Origin: Calditrichota bacterium
GTDB lineage: Bacteria > Calditrichota > Calditrichia > Calditrichales > Calditrichaceae
Assembly: GCA_024278715.1 (NCBI GenBank)
Contig: JAJRSN010000240.1
Coordinates: 1-13,554, forward strand
Reading direction: 5' to 3'
Length of the DNA: 13,554 nucleotides
This document shows positions 1 through 7,204 of this stretch, in pieces (positions within the stretch are counted from its first letter, which is position 1; every line of letters starts with the position of its first letter). The translations under genes and the position numbers were made by a program. The notes beneath the pieces were generated by a model, which was not told the DNA's origin, ran no database searches, and worked only from the letters and a program-made list of their open reading frames with translations.

Positions 1-204
1 ACGTGACGCGTGACGCGTAATGCGTGATGAGTTGAAGGTTGCAAGTAACGAGTGACAAAGTAACAAGTGTTTGTCATTTCGATGAGCGAAGCTAAGAGAA
101 ATCTTTTGGTTCTATTTGAGTAAAAAAATTTCTCTACTGCATTGGCGGGATCCAAATGACAGAACATGGTTTTTAGAGGGTGAATTCAAATACTATTAAT
201 TTTT

Positions 205-289
205 AATTCCGTAGGAATTGAATGATAGTAGCCCAGTAATTTATTGCTGGGAATAAGTGTCCCCCCTCTTCTTCTCCGCCCTTCAGGGC
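205..289. repeat. Cluster of three short palindromes inside the 300-bp repeat, copy 1
   Basis: Three hairpin-capable sites follow one another: AATTCC-gta-GGAATT at 205-219; CCCAGTAA-ttta-TTGCTGGG at 232-251 (8 pairs, one G-T); and GCCC-ttca-GGGC at 278-289. The last is followed by a second GGG run, giving an alternative pairing. Their close spacing recalls REP/MITE-type interspersed elements. No transposase or open reading frame is linked to them. Confidence 0.8.
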
Positions 290-505
290 AAGGGTGAAAA
301 GACGTGACGCGTGACGCGTAATGCGTGATGAGTTGAAGGTTGCAAGTAACGAGTGACAAAGTAACAAGTGTTTGTCATTTCGATGAGCGAAGCTAAGAGA
401 AATCTATTTGCTTTATCTGAGTAATAAGATTTCTCTACTGCATTGGCGGGATCCAAATGACAAAACATGGTTTTTAGAGGGTGAATTCAAATACTATTAA
501 TTATT

Positions 506-588
506 AATTCCGTAGGAATTAAATGATAGTAGCCCAGTAATTTATTGCTGGGAAAATGTGACACCTCTTTTTTTCTGCCCTTCAGGGC
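506..588. repeat. Cluster of three short palindromes inside the 300-bp repeat, copy 2
   Basis: The same three palindromes recur: AATTCC-gta-GGAATT at 506-520, the CCCAGTAA/TTGCTGGG hairpin near 533-552, and GCCC-ttca-GGGC at 577-588. All stems are intact although the sequence between the second and third hairpins has diverged from copy 1 (the C-run is shorter and the T-run longer). Preserved stems with a diverged linker may mean the structures matter, but two copies are too few to prove it. Confidence 0.78.
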
Positions 589-602
589 AAGGGTGAAAAG
601 AC

Positions 603-686
603 GTGACGCGTGACGCGTAATGCGTGATGAGTAACAGGTAAGGACAAAGGACAAAAGACAAAAGACAAAATACAAAAGATTATCGG
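603..686. repeat. Degenerate 7-bp tandem array
   Basis: Twelve consecutive 7-base words keep one phase: GTGACGC, GTGACGC, GTAATGC, GTGATGA, GTAACAG, GTAAGGA, CAAAGGA, CAAAAGA, CAAAAGA, CAAAATA, CAAAAGA, TTATCGG. The words drift from a GTRAYGC type to a CAAAAGA type without losing the 7-bp register. The first four are the start of the third copy of the 300-bp repeat. Confidence 0.8.
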
Positions 687-790
687 AAAGCCGTGACCAC
701 AACCTGTCGTGATAAGTGAGTCAGAGAGGTACGGTTAACGATTACAATTTTAACGAATAAGTAACAAAACGGACTGAGGAAGAAATACAT

Positions 791-832
791 AAATCCGAAA
801 TTCGAATATCGAAATCCGAAACAAATTCGAAT
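791..832. repeat. Second 7-bp repeat family (AAATCCG type)
   Basis: Six words in register: AAATCCG, AAATTCG, AATATCG, AAATCCG, AAACAAA, TTCGAAT. The word differs from the GTRAYGC family at 603-686 but the period is the same. No gene overlaps it. Confidence 0.7.
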
Positions 833-911
833 TACCGAATGACAGAAATTCAAAACAAAACCCGGTCGATGAGGAACATTGTAAAATTCAGATATTGTGC
901 AGTTTGAGCAA

Positions 912-970
912 AGACCCCCCTTGCCTTCGGCGTTCCCCCCTTTGAAGGGGGGAAATCAAAAGGGAGGTCT
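912..970. repeat. 59-bp two-level palindromic element
   Basis: The outer arms AGACCCCCCTT (912-922) and AAGGGAGGTCT (960-970) pair over 11 positions with one mismatch. Inside lies a second hairpin, CCCCCCTT-tg-AAGGGGGG (935-952). The transcript of either strand could fold into a nested structure. It resembles dispersed palindromic elements of the REP/MITE kind. No T-run follows, so a simple terminator is unlikely; the nearest gene end is more than 500 bp away. Confidence 0.75.
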
Positions 971-1003
971 TAAATTCTGAATAAATCGATATTTAACAAG
1001 ATC

Positions 1004-1097
1004 GTGATGCGTAATGCGTGATGAGTTGAAGGTTGCAAATAACGAGTGACAAAGTTACAAAGTAACAGAGTGACGCGTGATGCGAGATGCGTGATAA
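1004..1097. repeat. Degenerate 7-bp tandem array, another copy
   Basis: Words in register from 1004: GTGATGC, GTAATGC, GTGATGA, GTTGAAG, GTTGCAA, ATAACGA, GTGACAA. Single A insertions then separate GTTACAA, GTAACAG and GTGACGC, followed by GTGATGC, GAGATGC and GTGATAA. The order of the first seven words nearly repeats that at 10-58 and 311-359, so this is a diverged copy of the head of the 300-bp repeat. Confidence 0.8.
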
Positions 1098-1345
1098 GTA
1101 TGACAAAAGAAAAAGATTATCAGAAAGCAGAATGCAGAAAGCCGTTACGCCGGTTTGACGTGCTGGGGTGCTTGAGAAGCCGCTTAACGCTTACACCCTT
1201 AACGCTTAACGAATAACCTGATAAGTAAGACAAAAGACGAAAGCTATCAGAAAGCAGAATGCGGAAAGCCGTTACGCTGGTTTGACGTGCTGAGGTGCTG
1301 GAGAAGCCGCTTAACTCTTATACCCTTAACGCTTAACGAATTAAC
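1092..1345. repeat. 127-bp tandem duplication
   Basis: Copy 1 spans 1092-1218 and copy 2 spans 1219-1345, with a constant offset of 127 bp and roughly 85-90% identity by eye. Shared landmarks are ATCAGAAAGCAGAATGC, GCCGTTACGC, TTTGACGTGCTG and the closing CCCTTAACGCTTAACGAA. The end of copy 2 runs straight into the inverted-repeat element at 1334-1479. No coding potential is seen. Confidence 0.88.
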
Positions 1346-1479
1346 TACAAAGACGTGACGGGTGATGAGTAGCAAAATTCCATTCTTCTTGAGACATAAT
1401 TAAAAAACAGAAGAAAATTTTCTTTGTGTACTTTGTGAATCCTTTGAGAGCTTTGCGGTTTTTTTTTCGCGTCCGGCAG
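1334..1479 (+). repeat. Long inverted repeat, left copy
   Basis: This 146-bp stretch is the reverse complement of 13410-13554. I compared them base by base: the only difference is one base in a T-run (nine here, eight in the partner). Identity stops abruptly after 1479 (G versus A). On the left the comparison ends only because the window ends, so the true repeat may be longer. The minus strand contains CAAAG spaced 9, 11 and 9 bases apart. A reading frame through it (1341-1526) is made almost wholly of repeat and is not accepted as a gene. Confidence 0.95.
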
Positions 1480-1535
1480 GTATGAATAAATGAAAAGGGG
1501 GAAATAATACCCCCATGTAATGACAAATAAAGAAA

Positions 1536-1715
1536 TTAGTCCTTCATATTTCGAATTCCTTCCGGAAATCTTAATTCCATGGTCATCCGGTAGGGTGAAA
1601 CATTTACTCTGTAATTCTCGTCGGCGTGAAACAAAATATCGCCGTCCTGCAAATTTAATTTTTTAAGGACTTCCTTGACATTCTTAATAATCATTTCCAG
1701 CTCACGATTCTCCAT
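1536..1715 (-). CDS. Small hypothetical protein, 59 residues
   Basis: An ATG at 1713-1715 opens a 59-codon frame ending in TAA (1536-1538). The start is preceded by AGAGGGGG (1720-1727), a strong ribosome binding site whose GAGG core lies 7 bases from the ATG, better than that of the large genes here. The protein begins MENRELEMIIKNVKEVLKKL, which would form a charged amphipathic helix, followed by NLQDGDILFH and a basic/aromatic stretch RVNVSPYRMTMELRF that could form beta strands. It has no signal peptide, membrane segment, cysteine pair or recognisable domain. It lies divergently from the kinase gene across a 457-bp gap and its 3' end is about 56 bp from the inverted repeat. I do not recognise a family. 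That it is a real gene is inferred from the ribosome binding site and the sensible amino acid make-up. Confidence 0.6.
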   Translation of the reverse strand: MENRELEMIIKNVKEVLKKLNLQDGDILFHADENYRVNVSPYRMTMELRFPEGIRNMKD

Positions 1716-2172
1716 AGTACCCCCTCTCTTTAACTGACTCCGGATTTCACTGTATTTTGATGTGTAAACATAGATAAAGATACACGTTTTTTAGAAATTG
1801 ATTATGCTTATGTTTAAATAAAAAAAGATTTTTTTCAGAGGAATTTTGTAAATCACCTGGTTTTATTAGCGGATTTATTTCGGCGGTTTAAAAGGTAATT
1901 TTTAGTTGGCGTTTTTGAAGTTAAAGCGGATCGCCGAATGATCTGATTTTAAAATTCACAATCCGTTTCAGGTCACAAAGAGTAATAGATTGCGGATAAG
2001 AATGGCGATTAATATCACGAATATTTGAAATAAAATAAGCGAAAATTAATTTCCGGCGGGTTTGCCAATAGTAAATTTGACTTTTATCGCTATTGAAATT
2101 AAAGGCTTATAAGTTTTATCCGAAAATAGAATCTGTAAATAAATAAAGGAAAACAAAATCAGAAATTATTCT
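1716..2172. other. Intergenic region between two divergent genes
   Basis: 457 bp separate the small minus-strand gene from the kinase gene. It is AT-rich with several A/T runs and no frame worth calling. It must hold promoters for both directions. The only hexamer pair I could propose for the kinase (TTGCGG at 1990, TATCAC at 2013) is too weak to annotate. AAGGA at 2146-2150 lies 22 bases before the kinase ATG, too far to be a normal ribosome binding site. Confidence 0.6.
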
Positions 2173-5100
2173 ATGAAGAGTTGCAAGGGTATTGTTACGA
2201 TTCTTCTTTTTCTTAATTTCTTTCTGATATTGCCGGCTAAGGGTGGTCGAACTCTCTTTTTTAATCAACTGAATACGCTCGAAGGATTATCACAAAACAC
2301 CATTCTTTCTATTGCGCAAGATCAGCAGGACTTTATTTGGTTTGGCACCATGGATGGGTTGAATCGTTTTGACGGATATGAAATAAAAGTATTTAAAGAA
2401 AAATTCGACGATTCCACTTCTTTACAAAATAACCGAATTAACGCAATAACCGTGGATGAAAAGGGATTTTTGTGGGTTGGCACGGACAAGGGACTGCATC
2501 GTTACAATCCCAAAACGGACAAATTTAAGGTCTTTTCTCCTCCCTTAAACCATGAATTTACCGTTTACGAAATTTTGACATTGAATTCGGACAGCCTTTT
2601 GGTGGGAACTTCCGTCGGCGTCTTTTTATTCGATGTGGCAAGAAACCGTTTAAAACAGTTAAAAGAAGTTAAAAAAGGCGTTCGTCAAATAAAAAAATCC
2701 TCCGACGGAAAAATCTGGATTGCTTGCGCCGCCGAATTGCATCAATACAAAGATTCACATTTAATTTCGGTTTGGACTACCAGTCCCAGACTGGGCAGAA
2801 TCATTGATTTTTATGTTCAATCGGATTCCGTTGTTTGGCTTTTGACACAGGATAATTTTTTAAAGATTGATCTGAAAAAGAAGCGGAACAGAAATTACAC
2901 TCCGAAAATCCTGAAAGCCTTAAGAGCAAACACGATTGAATTTTCAGCCATCCTTCCGGTCGGCGATAAAAATTTATGGATAGCTTCCAATAAAGGTCTT
3001 TTGGTCTTCAATCGCTCGGACGAAACGTTCTCTTTGTACAAAGACGAAAACAAAACCGGCAGTTTATCCAGCCGCAGTCTTACGGTTTTATTTCAGGATC
3101 GTCAGGGGATTGTATGGGTTGGCACGCACGACGCCGGAGTCAATTACATCGATCCGCAAAAAGGCGGTTTTTTTAATATTCTTTATAACAGCCAAAGCAA
3201 AAACAGCCTCTCGAATCCGCTTGTTTATGCGATTTACAAAGATGGAAGGGATATTCTGTGGATCGGAACTGATGACGGCTTGGACCGTCTGAATTTAAAA
3301 ACAAATCGTTTTCGTCATTTTAAACAGAGAAAAAGCGGAAATTCGATTTCCAATAATCATATTCGCTGCATCATTAAAGATAATCGGCAAAATTTATGGG
3401 TTGGTACCTATGACGGATTGAATAAAATAAATTTATCCGCTTTTAAAATAAGTACGTTTCGTCCCTACAAACAATTTTCTCAAAAAAATGTTATTACCAA
3501 ACTTTATCTTCGGAAAAACGGCGAGATATTGGTGGGGTTAAAATATGGCGGTCTGTTCCGTTTTGATCCCGAAAAAGAGATTTTTAAGCGCATCAACTTA
3601 AAATCCGGAATAAACATAAACGGCAATACCTTATTTGTAACGGATATTAAAGAAGATTCGGACGGCAATTTGTTAATCGGGACTTACGGACATGGATTAC
3701 TAAAATACTATGTTAACGACGATGTCTTGGATTTTGTCTTTCCCGAGAAGAGTGAACTGAATAAGCTTTGTTCGGCTATTTATTCCATATTTGTCGATCA
3801 AAACGGAATGATATGGATCGGAACTTACGGACAGGGACTTCATAGTTTTAACCCGAAAACTTCAGAGGAATTTCATGTAGGTATTAAGGAAGGTCTGCGG
3901 AACAATGTTATTTACGGTATTTTGGAAGACAAACAAAAGAATTTATGGATAAGCACCAATAAGGGGCTTTCTCAGATTAATCCTTCCGTTTTAAAACAGG
4001 ATACCAATAAAGCGATTCGGATTTTTGATTTTTATGACGGGTTGCAAAGTAATGAATTTAATTTCGGAGCTTATTTCAAAGATGATCGGGGTATATTGTA
4101 TTTCGGCGGCGTCCGGGGACTAACGTTTTTTAATCCTGATAATTTTACAATCAATAAAATTCCTCCCACGGTGTCCGTTACAAGAATTAAAATTAATAAT
4201 AAAGACTGGGAAGAAGTCAATGCCTCCGGATTAAACGTTTCCGTTCCCTTTTTAAAATCATTGAATCTGAATTACGATCAAAATTCGATTCTTATCGAAT
4301 TTACCGCTCTTCATTTTTCCGGTCCGAGAAAAAATCGATTTGCTTATAAGTTGGAAGGCGTGGATAAAGACTGGGTTTACACCAGCGCCAACAATCGGAT
4401 AGCGAACTATCGTCATTTGAAAGGCGGTAAGTATAAATTTTTAGTGAAAGCATCCAATGCCTACGGCATCTGGACAAAACAACCCCGCGAATTGATTATT
4501 AAGATAGACAAACCGATCTGGGAGCGGCTTTGGTTCCAGTTGAGTTTATTATTGATTTTCGTACTACTCTTTTACGCCGCCCATCGGTACCGGACGGAAA
4601 CCATTCGGAAACGCAATCAGGTTTTGAATGAACTTAATCGAAAATTGGAGGCGGAAAACGAAGCCAAAGTAAAAGCCATGTCCGCCTTAAAGGAGAATAT
4701 TGAAAAATTCAGGACTATTTTTAATGACGCTCCGCTGGGTATTTTTTATATTAATAAAGAAAGTATTTTGACCGATTGCAATCAAAATTTCATTAATATT
4801 ATTGGCGCTTCGTATAAGGAATTATGCGGATTACATCTGTTAAAACTGTTGAAGGACGAAAAATTAAAAGAAGCGATAAAAGCCGCGCTTAGTGTGGGGT
4901 CGGGATTTTACGAAGGAAGATATCATTCAATAACCAGCAATAAGGTAACGCCGGTGCGTGTTCACATCAGCGGAATTCATGCCATGGACGGTACTATTAT
5001 CGGAGGAGTGGGAATAGTAGAAGATTTAACCGAGTACGAAGAAGAAAAACTCCGAGAATCCATCATTCATAATATTGTGAGCGCCGTCCATACAACCGAC

Positions 5101-7044
5101 GATCTGGAAAGTTTTTATCAAATTTTTGAAAGTGAATTATCAAAGGTTATCAACACGCAAAATTTGTTTGTCGCTTTGTTCGATCGCGAGAAGGAATACT
5201 TTACACTACCCTTAATGCGTGATCAAAAAGATCGTTTTGAAAAAGTGCCCGCCAAAGGAACCGTAAGTTATCACGTTATTCAACGCGGAAAAGCGACGTT
5301 GTTCAAAGAAAAGGATTTCGTTCGGTTAAAAGAAAGCGGAATCATAGAGTATGTCGGCACCCCGTCAAAATGTTGGCTTGGAGTTCCTCTCAGGATTAAA
5401 AATCAAATAATCGGAATATTGGTGGTTCAGGATTATGAGGATGAAAATGCTTTTGATGAAAAGAATTTGCAGCTTTTGGAAGTTCTTGCCGCCCAATTAG
5501 CTTCGGCAATTAAACAAAAGCAGGACCGTGAAGTTATTTCTTTACTGACCCGCGGAATAGAACAAAGCTCGCTGACGCTGATTATTGCGGACAGAGACGG
5601 CGCTATTTTATATGATAACATCAATCAGCAAAATTTAATGCAAAGCGAGCTTAAAGACAGACAACTAATCGAGCTTCTCAGTTATAAGATGGTCGGAGAT
5701 AGTTCGGTTATTCTCAAAAGTCTGGAAAAAGGCGAAAAATGGTCCGGAGAAATACAAAGAAAATTTGACGATGATATCGAACGCTGGGAGTTTCTGTCCA
5801 TCAACCCAATCTACAATTCCAAGAGACAAATGAATCATTTTGTGATTGTTTCAGAAGATATTACCGAGGCAAAACGTCTTCAAAATCAATTGGCTCAATC
5901 GCAAAAAATCGAATCCATCGGCACCTTAGCCGGCGGAATTGCCCATGATTTTAACAACTTGCTAACGGTAATCAACGGTCATGCCGAAATGGCTTTAATA
6001 AAACTGAACAAAAGCGAGAAAATTCATTCGGATATTATTTCCATTTTGCACGCCGGAAAAAAAGCAGCCAACTTAACGAGACAACTTTTGGCTTTCAGCC
6101 GCAAACAAATGTTCAAGGCGGATATTCTGAATTTGAACGAAGTAATCAACAATATGGATAAAATGTTAAGGCGCTTGATAGGTGAAGATATCATAATCGA
6201 ATTGGAGCTCACGCCTAATCTGCCTTTTATCAAAGCGGATCCCAGCCAACTGGAGCAGGTGTTGTTGAATTTAATCGTTAACGCCCGCGATGCCATTCAT
6301 GAATGGGAAAAACGAAAACGGAGACATAAAAAAGTAATCACTATTATTACCGAAAAGGTCATACTCAACGAAAAAAGTTTGCCTTTTGCAGAAATCGCTC
6401 CTGGTACTTATGTTCAATTGATAGTCAGAGACAGCGGTATAGGAATGAATAAAGAAATTCAGGAAAAGGTTTTTGAACCGTTCTTTACCACAAAAGAAGT
6501 GGGCAAAGGCACAGGATTGGGTTTATCCACGGTATATGGAATTGTGAAACAAAACAGGGGATACATCCGCGTTAAAAGCGAAGAAGGCATGGGCACCGAA
6601 TTTACGGTTTATTGGCCCGTGGCTCTAAAACAGCATCGCAAAGAAAAGGGCGCTTCCGAAGATAATGAAATTGCGGAAGGCAAAGAAACCATTCTCGTGG
6701 TCGAAGATGATCCTTCTGTCAGAAATTTCATAAGGGATATTCTGGAACAGTCCGGGTATCGAATTTTTGAAGCCAAGAACGGAAAAGAAGCATTCGATAT
6801 TTTACGCAAAATACCCGAACCTATAGATCTTGTGGTTACGGATATGGTTATGCCCGAAATGAACGGAAATGAATTAGCCGATCAGATACGTTTCGAATTT
6901 TCCCAGACAAAAATTCTGTTTACTTCCGGCTACACAGAATCGAGAATCGTCAGAGACGGTTTAATAAATACCGATATGCATTTTCTGCACAAGCCTTTTA
7001 CGGTTGTTGAATTAACTCAGGCGGTTAGAAAAGCTCTCGAATAA
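2173..7044 (+). CDS. Hybrid sensor histidine kinase with double propeller sensor and C-terminal receiver
   Basis: This 1623-residue membrane protein should sense an extracytoplasmic ligand and autophosphorylate. Residues 1-24 are a signal peptide. Fourteen two-component-propeller motifs (such as IWFGTMDGLNRFD) start near residues 55, 100, 142, 181, 221, 268, 314, 362, 408, 452, 500, 547, 591 and 642, enough for two seven-bladed propellers. A Y_Y_Y domain (~704-770) and a single membrane helix (~786-806) follow. The cytoplasmic part holds a short coiled coil, PAS (~846-960), GAF (~962-1118), PAS (~1123-1240), HisKA with the phosphorylated His1258 in GIAHDFNN, and an ATPase domain with DSGIGM at 1420 and GKGTGLGL at 1444. 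The receiver has acidic residues E1511-D1513, phospho-acceptor D1557, T1584 and K1607. All catalytic residues appear intact. In Bacteroides-type hybrid regulators the receiver is followed by an AraC-type DNA-binding domain; here the protein ends at the receiver, so the output must pass elsewhere. The start was chosen for the signal peptide; the frame closes just upstream at 2140. No SusC/SusD or hydrolase gene is nearby, so the ligand is unknown. Confidence 0.95.
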   Translation: MKSCKGIVTILLFLNFFLILPAKGGRTLFFNQLNTLEGLSQNTILSIAQDQQDFIWFGTMDGLNRFDGYEIKVFKEKFDDSTSLQNNRINAITVDEKGFLWVGTDKGLHRYNPKTDKFKVFSPPLNHEFTVYEILTLNSDSLLVGTSVGVFLFDVARNRLKQLKEVKKGVRQIKKSSDGKIWIACAAELHQYKDSHLISVWTTSPRLGRIIDFYVQSDSVVWLLTQDNFLKIDLKKKRNRNYTPKILKALRANTIEFSAILPVGDKNLWIASNKGLLVFNRSDETFSLYKDENKTGSLSSRSLTVLFQDRQGIVWVGTHDAGVNYIDPQKGGFFNILYNSQSKNSLSNPLVYAIYKDGRDILWIGTDDGLDRLNLKTNRFRHFKQRKSGNSISNNHIRCIIKDNRQNLWVGTYDGLNKINLSAFKISTFRPYKQFSQKNVITKLYLRKNGEILVGLKYGGLFRFDPEKEIFKRINLKSGININGNTLFVTDIKEDSDGNLLIGTYGHGLLKYYVNDDVLDFVFPEKSELNKLCSAIYSIFVDQNGMIWIGTYGQGLHSFNPKTSEEFHVGIKEGLRNNVIYGILEDKQKNLWISTNKGLSQINPSVLKQDTNKAIRIFDFYDGLQSNEFNFGAYFKDDRGILYFGGVRGLTFFNPDNFTINKIPPTVSVTRIKINNKDWEEVNASGLNVSVPFLKSLNLNYDQNSILIEFTALHFSGPRKNRFAYKLEGVDKDWVYTSANNRIANYRHLKGGKYKFLVKASNAYGIWTKQPRELIIKIDKPIWERLWFQLSLLLIFVLLFYAAHRYRTETIRKRNQVLNELNRKLEAENEAKVKAMSALKENIEKFRTIFNDAPLGIFYINKESILTDCNQNFINIIGASYKELCGLHLLKLLKDEKLKEAIKAALSVGSGFYEGRYHSITSNKVTPVRVHISGIHAMDGTIIGGVGIVEDLTEYEEEKLRESIIHNIVSAVHTTDDLESFYQIFESELSKVINTQNLFVALFDREKEYFTLPLMRDQKDRFEKVPAKGTVSYHVIQRGKATLFKEKDFVRLKESGIIEYVGTPSKCWLGVPLRIKNQIIGILVVQDYEDENAFDEKNLQLLEVLAAQLASAIKQKQDREVISLLTRGIEQSSLTLIIADRDGAILYDNINQQNLMQSELKDRQLIELLSYKMVGDSSVILKSLEKGEKWSGEIQRKFDDDIERWEFLSINPIYNSKRQMNHFVIVSEDITEAKRLQNQLAQSQKIESIGTLAGGIAHDFNNLLTVINGHAEMALIKLNKSEKIHSDIISILHAGKKAANLTRQLLAFSRKQMFKADILNLNEVINNMDKMLRRLIGEDIIIELELTPNLPFIKADPSQLEQVLLNLIVNARDAIHEWEKRKRRHKKVITIITEKVILNEKSLPFAEIAPGTYVQLIVRDSGIGMNKEIQEKVFEPFFTTKEVGKGTGLGLSTVYGIVKQNRGYIRVKSEEGMGTEFTVYWPVALKQHRKEKGASEDNEIAEGKETILVVEDDPSVRNFIRDILEQSGYRIFEAKNGKEAFDILRKIPEPIDLVVTDMVMPEMNGNELADQIRFEFSQTKILFTSGYTESRIVRDGLINTDMHFLHKPFTVVELTQAVRKALE

Positions 7045-7204
7045 CCGGTTTAATTCCGCCGATCAATCCAAGTTTTCTTGCTAATTTTCATTAATTCAAA
7101 AAGTATCCCGATTAAATCGACTTTACCGTTTTATTTTATCGAAAGAATGTTTAAATTAACAATTCAGTTCAACAAAATAGTTTGATTTTTATTATGGTGA
7201 AAAG

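Larger units (their letters stand above)
1..632. repeat. ~300-bp tandem repeat, two full copies and a partial third
   Basis: Copy 1 is 1-301, copy 2 is 302-600, and the first 32 bases of a third copy are at 601-632. The full copies agree at more than 90% of positions by eye; differences are clustered near 108-125 / 408-427 and in the pyrimidine run before the last palindrome. Each copy has three parts: a block of degenerate 7-bp repeats (3-73), a unique-looking middle with the phrase TGTCATTTCGATGAGCGAAG, and a distal part with three small palindromes. Minus-strand reading frames across it are translations of repeat DNA, not genes. Copy 1 starts at the window's first base, so the array may extend further left. 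Confidence 0.95.

Noticed and set aside
283..702. Two minus-strand frames of 61 and 71 codons (283-468 and 487-702)
   Set aside because: They are translations of the 300-bp repeat and heptamer DNA; the residues mirror the 7-bp words, no ribosome binding site is seen and the frame changes between repeat copies.
1..1345. Possible CRISPR array in the repeat island
   Set aside because: Repeat units are 7, 127 and about 300 bp and directly adjoining or degenerate; there are no regularly spaced 25-40 bp repeats with unique spacers, and no cas gene.
1341..1526. Minus-strand frame of 61 codons over the inverted repeat
   Set aside because: Most of it is the repeat element; the right-hand repeat copy has a 1-base length change that breaks the frame, and there is no domain character.
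2173..7044. Sensor kinase as part of a polysaccharide utilisation locus
   Set aside because: The sensor architecture is suggestive, but no SusC, SusD, sulfatase or glycoside hydrolase gene is in the window.
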